In this document: positions 58,789 to 64,000 of the stretch, piece by piece
Numbering within the stretch: position 1 is the stretch's first letter
Layout: every line of letters starts with the position of its first letter
Assembly: GCA_036500605.1 (NCBI GenBank)
Contig: DASYBU010000015.1
Span: 40,129 to 104,128 of the forward strand
DNA from: JAFALK01 sp036500605
GTDB lineage: Bacteria; Pseudomonadota; Gammaproteobacteria; Burkholderiales; Burkholderiaceae_C
Direction of reading: 5' to 3'
DNA: 64,000 nt
Translations under genes and position numbers: made by a program
Notes under the pieces: generated by a model
The model's input: only the letters and a program-made list of their open reading frames with translations
The model's database searches: none
Told to the model about the DNA's origin: nothing

Positions 58789-59100
58789 TCATTCCTGGCC
58801 GATGGAGCCTGGCTTGGCGACTTCAACGTCGACGGCTTCACGCAGAGCCTTGCCGGGCTTGAAATGCGGCACGAGCTTTTCGGGGATCGGCACCTGCGCG
58901 CCGCTGCGCGGGTTGCGGCCCATGCGGGGCGGACGGCGGTTGATGGAGAAACTGCCGAAGCCGCGGATCTCGATGCGGTGGCCGCGGGCGAGCGCGTCGC
59001 TCATCGCGTCGAGGATCGTCTTGACAGCGAACTCGGTGTCGCGCTGCGTCAACTGGCCGAAGCGGTCGGCGAGGAGGGCGACGAGGTCGGAACGGGTCAT
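58789..59100 (-). CDS. ihfB: Integration host factor subunit beta
   Basis: A 103-residue HU/IHF-family protein: MTRSDLVALLADRFGQLTQR dimer helices, the DNA-intercalating arm GFGSFSINRRPPRMGRNPRS with the conserved Pro, and GAQVPIPEKLVPHFKPGKAL. With IhfA it bends DNA at specific sites. Position after rpsA is the standard proteobacterial arrangement. Confidence 0.95.
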   Translation of the reverse strand: MTRSDLVALLADRFGQLTQRDTEFAVKTILDAMSDALARGHRIEIRGFGSFSINRRPPRMGRNPRSGAQVPIPEKLVPHFKPGKALREAVDVEVAKPGSIGQE

Positions 59101-59120
59101 GACGATGAAGAATCTTGTAT

Positions 59121-59161
59121 TTAAGAAGAAAACAGGCTCGCAATCGAGAGATCACGAGCCT
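59121..59161 (-). terminator. Probable intrinsic terminator of rpsA
   Basis: 7-bp stem AGGCTCG (59134-59140) / CGAGCCT (59155-59161) followed on the minus strand by GTTTTCTTCTT. A second, longer stem (GGAACC...GGTTCC with AGGCT/AGCCT inside, about 59174-59203) lies closer to the rpsA stop. Together they probably end rpsA mRNA before ihfB, with partial read-through. Confidence 0.65.
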
Positions 59162-59216
59162 GTGGATCAACCACGGAACCAAGGCTAGCAGAAGCCTCGG
59201 TTCCGTTGCACGGGGT

Positions 59217-60938
59217 TTAACCGTTGCTGTTGTTGTCCAGCTTGGCGCGCAGCAGAGCACCCAGGCTGGTCGTGCCGGCGTTCTCCCGCTCGTTCGAGGC
59301 GGAGATGCGCTGCATGGCTTCTTGCTGGTCGGCGCTGTCCTTGGCCTTGATCGACAACTGGATGTTGCGGGTCTTGCGGTCGATGTTGACGATCACGGAG
59401 CTGACTTCGTCGCCTTCCTTCAGCACGTTGCGCGCGTCTTCCACGCGGTCACGGGCGATTTCCGAAGCGCGCAGGTAGCCCAGCACTTCCGGAGCCAGTT
59501 CGATCTCGGCGCCACGCGCGTCAACCGTCTTGACCTTGCCGGTCACCGTCATGCCGCGATCGTTGATCGAGGTGTAGGTGGTGAACGGGTCGCTGTCGAG
59601 TTGCTTGATGCCCAGCGAGATGCGCTCGCGCTCGACGTCCACAGCCAACACGATGGCTTCGACTTCCTGGCCCTTCTTGAAGTTGCGCACGGCAGCTTCG
59701 CCGGTTTCGTTCCAGGACAGGTCCGAGAGGTGCACCAGACCGTCGATGCCTTGAGCCAGGCCGACGAACACGCCGAAGTCGGTGATCGACTTGACCGGGC
59801 CCTTGACCTTGTCGCCGCGCTTGACGTTCTCGGCGAACTCTTCCCACGGGTTGGCCTTGCACTGCTTCATGCCCAGCGAAATGCGACGCTTGTCTTCGTC
59901 GATTTCCAGAACCATGACTTCGACTTCGTCGCCCAGGGAGACGATCTTGGCCGGAGCGATGTTCTTGTTGGTCCAGTCCATTTCGGAGACGTGCACCAGG
60001 CCTTCGATGCCGGCTTCCACTTCAACGAACGAGCCGTAGTCGGTCAGGTTGGTCACCTTGCCGAACAGGCGGGTGCCTTGCGGGTAGCGGCGAGCCAGGC
60101 CCACCCACGGATCTTCGCCCAGCTGCTTGACGCCCAGGGAGACGCGGCTCTTTTCCTGGTCGAACTTGAGCACCTTGGCTTCGACTTCCTGACCCACTTG
60201 CAGGACTTCGGACGGGTGGCGGACACGGCGCCAGGCCATGTCGGTGATGTGCAGCAGGCCATCGATGCCGCCCAGGTCCACGAACGCGCCGTAGTCGGTG
60301 ATGTTCTTGACCACGCCCTTGACCACCGCGCCTTCGTGCAGCGTCTCGAGCAGCTTCTGGCGCTCTTCGCCCATGCTGGCTTCCAGCACCTGGCGGCGCG
60401 ACAGCACGACGTTGTTGCGCTTGCGGTCGAGCTTGATGACCTTGAATTCGAGGGTCTTGCCTTCGTACGGCGTGGTGTCCTTGACGGGGCGCAGGTCGAC
60501 CAGCGAACCGGGCAGGAAGGCACGGATGCCGTTGGTCATGACGGTCAGGCCGCCCTTGACCTTGCCGGTGATCGTGCCGGTGACCAGCTCGCCCTTCTCC
60601 AGCGCGGTTTCCAGTTGCAGCCAGGCCGACAGGCGCTTGGCGCGATCGCGCGACAGGATGGTGTCGCCGTAGCCGTTTTCCAGGGAATCGATGGCCACCG
60701 AGACGTAGTCGCCCGGCTGCACTTCGACTTCGCCCTGGTCGTTCAGGAATTCTTCGAGCGGGATGAGCGCTTCGGACTTCAGGCCGGCGTTGACGACCAC
60801 GAAGTTGTGATCGATGCGCACGACTTCGGCGCTGATGACCTCGCCGGACTTCATGTCCTGGCTCTTGAGGCTTTGGGCAAACAGATCAGCGAAACTTTCG
60901 CCGCCGGAGGCGGAAACCGAGGTGGTGACGGAAGACAT
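59217..60938 (-). CDS. rpsA: 30S ribosomal protein S1
   Basis: A 573-residue S1 with six S1/OB-fold repeats; two N-terminal repeats bind the ribosome and four bind RNA (VVKNITDYGAFVDLGGIDGL and KSITDFGVFVGLAQGIDGLV are typical units). It brings mRNA, especially leaders without Shine-Dalgarno sites, to the 30S subunit. Its own ATG (60938) has no recognisable Shine-Dalgarno site, as also known for E. coli rpsA, which is autoregulated. Minus-strand order is cmk upstream, ihfB downstream. Confidence 0.97.
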   Translation of the reverse strand: MSSVTTSVSASGGESFADLFAQSLKSQDMKSGEVISAEVVRIDHNFVVVNAGLKSEALIPLEEFLNDQGEVEVQPGDYVSVAIDSLENGYGDTILSRDRAKRLSAWLQLETALEKGELVTGTITGKVKGGLTVMTNGIRAFLPGSLVDLRPVKDTTPYEGKTLEFKVIKLDRKRNNVVLSRRQVLEASMGEERQKLLETLHEGAVVKGVVKNITDYGAFVDLGGIDGLLHITDMAWRRVRHPSEVLQVGQEVEAKVLKFDQEKSRVSLGVKQLGEDPWVGLARRYPQGTRLFGKVTNLTDYGSFVEVEAGIEGLVHVSEMDWTNKNIAPAKIVSLGDEVEVMVLEIDEDKRRISLGMKQCKANPWEEFAENVKRGDKVKGPVKSITDFGVFVGLAQGIDGLVHLSDLSWNETGEAAVRNFKKGQEVEAIVLAVDVERERISLGIKQLDSDPFTTYTSINDRGMTVTGKVKTVDARGAEIELAPEVLGYLRASEIARDRVEDARNVLKEGDEVSSVIVNIDRKTRNIQLSIKAKDSADQQEAMQRISASNERENAGTTSLGALLRAKLDNNSNG

Positions 60939-61095
60939 TAGTTAGGAGTCCATGGCCAAAATCGGCCGATAAATACACGCCGCAGGGGATTGCCCACCGC
61001 AGCGGAGTCAAGAAGCCTGGCGTTGCGCGCCAGGGCCTGTATTAAAGAAAAACTGCAACGACAAACAACAACTACAGAACAACACACAGCAACTG

Positions 61096-61761
61096 CTAAA
61101 GCTTTTTGCCGCGCCACTGATCCAGCACCGCCTGCACCGTCTGCTCGATCGTCAGGTTCGACGAATCCAGCTCGAATGCATCAGGCGCCGCCGCCAAGGG
61201 CGCGCTTGCCCGGTTCGCGTCGCGCGCATCGCGCTCGCGCAAATCTCGCAAGAGGTCTTCGATATTAGCAGAAATTCCCTTATCCATCAACTGCTTACAC
61301 CGTCTTTGCGCCCTGGCCTCGGCGTCGGCCACCAGGAAGATCTTCAGCTCGGCATCGGGAAAGACTACCGTCCCCATATCCCGGCCGTCGGCCACCAGGC
61401 CGGGCGCGACGCGAAAGTCGCGCTGGCGCGCCAAGAGCGCCTGGCGCAGCAGGGGGTGGCCGGCGATGCGGGAAGCCATATTGCCCACCTGCTCCTGGCG
61501 GATGGCGCCGGAAACCTCTTCGCCTTCGAGCCAGATGGCGTCGCCGTCGAAGCGGACGTCCAGCGCCCCCGCCTCGCGGGCCAGGGCCGGCTCGTCGGCG
61601 GGGTCGATGCCGCGCCTGAGGGCCGCCAGGGCGGTCAGGCGGTACAGCGCCCCGCTGTCGAGCACCGACCAGCCCAGCGCCTGGGCCACCCGGTGGGCCA
61701 CGGTGCCCTTGCCCGACGCGGTCGGGCCGTCGATGGCAATAACCGGAATGCGGGCGTTCAT
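61096..61761 (-). CDS. cmk: Cytidylate kinase
   Basis: A 221-residue P-loop CMP/dCMP kinase: IAIDGPTASGKGTVAHRVAQ, DSGALYRLTALAALRRGI, GLVADGRDMGTVVFPDAELK (catalytic/CMP-binding) and RAQRRCKQLMDKGISAN. ATG 61761 overlaps the aroA stop by 4 bases. To my memory the sequence is closest to Bordetella/Achromobacter-type Cmk, though less clearly than the two following genes. It ends 157 bases before the rpsA start. Confidence 0.95.
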   Translation of the reverse strand: MNARIPVIAIDGPTASGKGTVAHRVAQALGWSVLDSGALYRLTALAALRRGIDPADEPALAREAGALDVRFDGDAIWLEGEEVSGAIRQEQVGNMASRIAGHPLLRQALLARQRDFRVAPGLVADGRDMGTVVFPDAELKIFLVADAEARAQRRCKQLMDKGISANIEDLLRDLRERDARDANRASAPLAAAPDAFELDSSNLTIEQTVQAVLDQWRGKKL

Positions 61762-63083
61762 GACGCGATCAGCCCTGCGTAGACGTCGAAATAATCGGGG
61801 AAGGTCTTGCTGACGCAGCCCGGGTCCAGGATGCGCACCCGAGCCGGGCCGAACGCCGCCAGCGAGAAGCACATGGCCACGCGGTGGTCGTCGTAGGTGT
61901 GGATCGAGGCGTCGCGCCACTGGCCGGGGGCCGGCGGGGTCACGCGCAGCCAGTCGGGGCCGGCCTCGGCCTGGGCGCCGAGCTTGGCCAGCTCGGTCTG
62001 CATGGCGTGGATGCGGTCGGTTTCCTTGACCCGCCAGCTGCCGATGTTGCGCAGCAGGCAGGGGCCGTCGGCATAGAGCGCCAGGGCGGCGGCCGTCATG
62101 GCCGCGTCCGGGATCAGGTTGAAATCGGCGTCGAAAGCCGAGAGGCGCCCGCCTTCGGCCACGTTGACGCCGCGCGCTTCCAACCAGCCTTCGCCGGAAG
62201 TGATTTCCACGCCCATGGCCCGCAGGGTCTCGGTGAAGGCCACGTCGCCCTGGATGCTGTGGGCGTCCACGCCGGTGACGCGCACCGGGCCGCTGCCGAC
62301 GGCGCCCAGCGCCAGGAAATACGAGGCCGACGAGGCATCGCCTTCCACGGCGATGGCGCCGGGGCTTCGGTAGGCGGCGTCGGCCGGCACGGTGAAGCTG
62401 CGCCAGCCTTCGCGCGCCACGGCAACGCCGTAGCGGGCCATCAGGTTGAGCGTGATCTCGATATAGGGCTTGGAGATCAGCTCGCCTATCACTTCGATGC
62501 GGACCGGCTTGCCCGAGGCCCGCGCCAGGATGGGCGAGGCCAGCAGCAGCGCGGTCAGGAACTGGCTGGAGACGCTGCCCTGCACGCGCACCGGCGCGGA
62601 GGCGTCCGGCTTGCCGCGGCCGATGCGCAGCGGCGGGTAGCCGGCCTGGCCCAGGTAGTCGATCTTCGCGCCCAGGGCGTTCAGGGCGTCGGCCAGATCG
62701 CCGATGGGGCGTTCGTGCATGCGCGGCACGCCGGACAGGCGGTAGTCGCCGCCCATCATGGCCAGCGCCGCGGTCAGCGGCCGGAAGGCGGTGCCGGCGT
62801 TGCCCAGGAACAGATCGGCCTGCTCCACCGGGAAACGCATCGCGCCGCGCACCGAAACCCGGCCGGGCCCGCGGTCGGCCACCGCCACGCCCAGCTGGCG
62901 CAGCGCGGCCAGCATGACGCGGGTGTCGTCGGAATCGAGCAGGCCGGAAATTTCCGTCGCGCCTTCGGCCAGCGAGGCCAGCAGCAGCACGCGGTTGGAG
63001 ATGCTCTTGGAACCCGGCAGCGCCACGGTGCCGCGCGCCAGGCGCGCATGGGGCAGGTCCAGGTGGGCGATGGGAGGGGTCAT
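61758..63083 (-). CDS. aroA: 3-phosphoshikimate 1-carboxyvinyltransferase (EPSP synthase)
   Basis: A 441-residue EPSP synthase (class I type): LPGSKSISNRVLLLASLAEG, LFLGNAGTAFRPLTAALAMM, GVPRMHERPIGDLADALNAL, RVKETDRIHAMQTEL and TYDDHRVAMCFSLAAFGPA with active-site Asp/Glu/Lys/Arg residues in place. It joins shikimate 3-phosphate and phosphoenolpyruvate in the chorismate pathway. It overlaps both tyrA and cmk by 4 bases. The sequence reads as Alcaligenaceae-like to me. Confidence 0.96.
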   Translation of the reverse strand: MTPPIAHLDLPHARLARGTVALPGSKSISNRVLLLASLAEGATEISGLLDSDDTRVMLAALRQLGVAVADRGPGRVSVRGAMRFPVEQADLFLGNAGTAFRPLTAALAMMGGDYRLSGVPRMHERPIGDLADALNALGAKIDYLGQAGYPPLRIGRGKPDASAPVRVQGSVSSQFLTALLLASPILARASGKPVRIEVIGELISKPYIEITLNLMARYGVAVAREGWRSFTVPADAAYRSPGAIAVEGDASSASYFLALGAVGSGPVRVTGVDAHSIQGDVAFTETLRAMGVEITSGEGWLEARGVNVAEGGRLSAFDADFNLIPDAAMTAAALALYADGPCLLRNIGSWRVKETDRIHAMQTELAKLGAQAEAGPDWLRVTPPAPGQWRDASIHTYDDHRVAMCFSLAAFGPARVRILDPGCVSKTFPDYFDVYAGLIAS

Positions 63084-63952
63084 TCGGTATCCTTGCGCCA
63101 GTCGCGGCGCGCCTGGGCCGCGCGTTCGAGCAGCGCCTGCAGGCCGGCCGCGTCGCCTTCGATCATCGCGCGCTCGGCCGTGTCCAGCACCGCGCGCAGC
63201 GCGGCCAGTTCATGTTGCATCGCCACGCGGTTGGACAGGAAGATGTCGCGCCACATTTCGGACGAGCCCGCCGCGATCCGCGTGAAATCGCGAAAGCCCG
63301 AGCCCGCCATATTCAGGCGGCGGTCCGCGTCGTCCGCCCCCGCCACCTGGGCCATGTAAACCGCCGAAAGGAAGTGCGGCAGGTGGCTCACCGAAGCCAG
63401 CACGCGGTCGTGCGACTCGGCATCCATGTCCGTGACCTGCGCGCCGCACGCGCGCCAGCTGGCGCGCACGAGCTCGACCGCGGCGGGCGGGTTTTCGGCC
63501 AGCGGCGTCAGCACGATGGTCTTGCCCCGGTACAGGTCCGCGTCGGCGGCCTGCGGCCCGGTGCGGTCGCTGCCCGCGACGGGATGGCCCGGCACGAAAC
63601 AGCCCACGTCATCGCCCAGCGCGGCGCGCGCGGCCTGGACGACGGCGACCTTGGTGCTGCCGCCGTCGGTCAGCACGATGCCCGGCTTCAGGTGCGGCCG
63701 CATGGCGGACAGCACGCCGGCCAGCCCGCCCACGGGCGTGGCCAGCATGACCAGGTCGGCGCGGCCAGCGGCCTCGGCGGCATCGACGATCTCGTCGATC
63801 AGGCCCAGTTCCAGGGCGCATTGCAGGGACTGCGGGTTGCGCCCCACGCCCAGTATGCGATCCACCGCGCCCGCGCGGCGCAGGGCCGCGGCGAAAGAGC
63901 CGCCGATCAGCCCGACGCCGGCCACCGCCAGAGTTTGAACGAGCGCACTCAT
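63080..63952 (-). CDS. tyrA: Prephenate dehydrogenase
   Basis: A 290-residue NAD(P)-dependent prephenate (or arogenate) dehydrogenase: dinucleotide motif VAGVGLIGGSFAAALRRAG, catalytic region VGCFVPGHPVAGSDRTGP with the conserved His, SHLPHFLSAVYMAQVAG and GFRDFTRIAAGSSEMWRDIF. It makes 4-hydroxyphenylpyruvate for tyrosine. First of tyrA-aroA-cmk in this window; the start is followed upstream by 48 bases of unassigned sequence to the window edge. The sequence differs from the GCGLMGGSFALALKRAG type I expect in Sphaerotilaceae/Comamonadaceae. Confidence 0.93.
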   Translation of the reverse strand: MSALVQTLAVAGVGLIGGSFAAALRRAGAVDRILGVGRNPQSLQCALELGLIDEIVDAAEAAGRADLVMLATPVGGLAGVLSAMRPHLKPGIVLTDGGSTKVAVVQAARAALGDDVGCFVPGHPVAGSDRTGPQAADADLYRGKTIVLTPLAENPPAAVELVRASWRACGAQVTDMDAESHDRVLASVSHLPHFLSAVYMAQVAGADDADRRLNMAGSGFRDFTRIAAGSSEMWRDIFLSNRVAMQHELAALRAVLDTAERAMIEGDAAGLQALLERAAQARRDWRKDTE

Positions 63953-64000
63953 AGTGATCGCAACTCATCGAAAGACGCGGCGCGCCGGCTTTGCCGGCCG

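Noticed and set aside
3009..60945. Recurring GTTAG/CTAAC strings near gene ends (for example at about 3010, 13575, 17423, 35461 and 48423), recalling integron attC core sites
   Set aside because: They lack the paired inverse core sites and cassette structure, some lie inside genes, and no integrase is present; probably chance or a minor compositional habit.
1..64000. CRISPR arrays, tRNA or rRNA genes, prophage and complete insertion sequences
   Set aside because: No regularly spaced repeats, cloverleaf-like sequence, ribosomal RNA sequence, phage genes or transposase with terminal repeats were found by reading; small tRNAs could not be excluded without a covariance search.

Overview
The window is high-GC DNA (roughly two-thirds G+C by eye), densely coded on both strands, with many 1- and 4-base stop/start overlaps. 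Gene content and order point to a betaproteobacterium of the order Burkholderiales. The main pointers are rpsA-ihfB-lapA-lapB beside tyrA-aroA-cmk, gntR-sdhCDAB-sdhE-gltA beside mdh and acnB, a split rfaE1/rfaE2 heptose pathway, PEP-CTERM proteins and a DUF1501/DUF1800 pair. The last two features resemble the Sphaerotilaceae (Rubrivivax/Leptothrix/Roseateles) side of the order. The family-level placement is inference. I see no rRNA, tRNA, CRISPR array, phage or complete insertion sequence.

Layout. 1-7 kb: end of an SDR/DoxX-like protein, DUF2269 membrane protein, two exported proteins of unknown function, a metallo-beta-lactamase-fold hydrolase and an isoquinoline-1-oxidoreductase-type molybdoenzyme pair (iorA-iorB). 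7-12 kb: a signalling block with a PleD-like response regulator/diguanylate cyclase, a large hybrid histidine kinase and a divergent periplasmic binding protein. 12-19 kb: aidB, an ArsR regulator with a NIPSNAP protein, a peptide-type solute-binding protein, a chemoreceptor lacking its signalling tip, a tandem rhodanese and a small exported protein. 19.4-21 kb: a 77-residue peptide gene translationally coupled to a 469-residue helical protein; I recognise neither with confidence, and it is the best candidate here for an undescribed system. 21-34 kb: TCA-cycle region (acnB, CoA ester lyase, mdh, gntR, sdhCDAB, sdhE, gltA), interrupted by a vapBC pair and by a repeat structure at 26.3-26.6 kb made of two hairpins with complementary loops.

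34-42 kb: tandem PEP-CTERM proteins, gluconokinase, a patatin-like phospholipase, an antitoxin carrying the remnant of a deleted toxin, a two-component system whose sensor has a Pro/Met/His/Asp-rich periplasmic loop, an intradiol-dioxygenase-like lipoprotein and small proteins. 42-50.5 kb: lipid A/inner-core lipopolysaccharide genes (msbA, gmhA, rfaE1, rfaE2, gmhB, three GT9-type transferases and a Kdo 3-hydroxylase). 50.5-57.3 kb: M13 peptidase, DUF1501/DUF1800 pair, alpha/beta hydrolase and a glycosyltransferase. 57.3-64 kb: lapB, lapA, ihfB, rpsA, cmk, aroA, tyrA.

The genes work together mainly as two central modules. One is oxidative TCA metabolism: AcnB, GltA, Mdh and Sdh with its flavinylation factor SdhE, probably under the GntR regulator. 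The other is envelope biogenesis: heptose synthesis and transfer, MsbA flipping, Kdo hydroxylation and LapAB quality control. From memory, TyrA and AroA (about 61.1-64 kb) look more like Alcaligenaceae proteins than like the rest of the window, which needs checking as either transfer or assembly chimerism.
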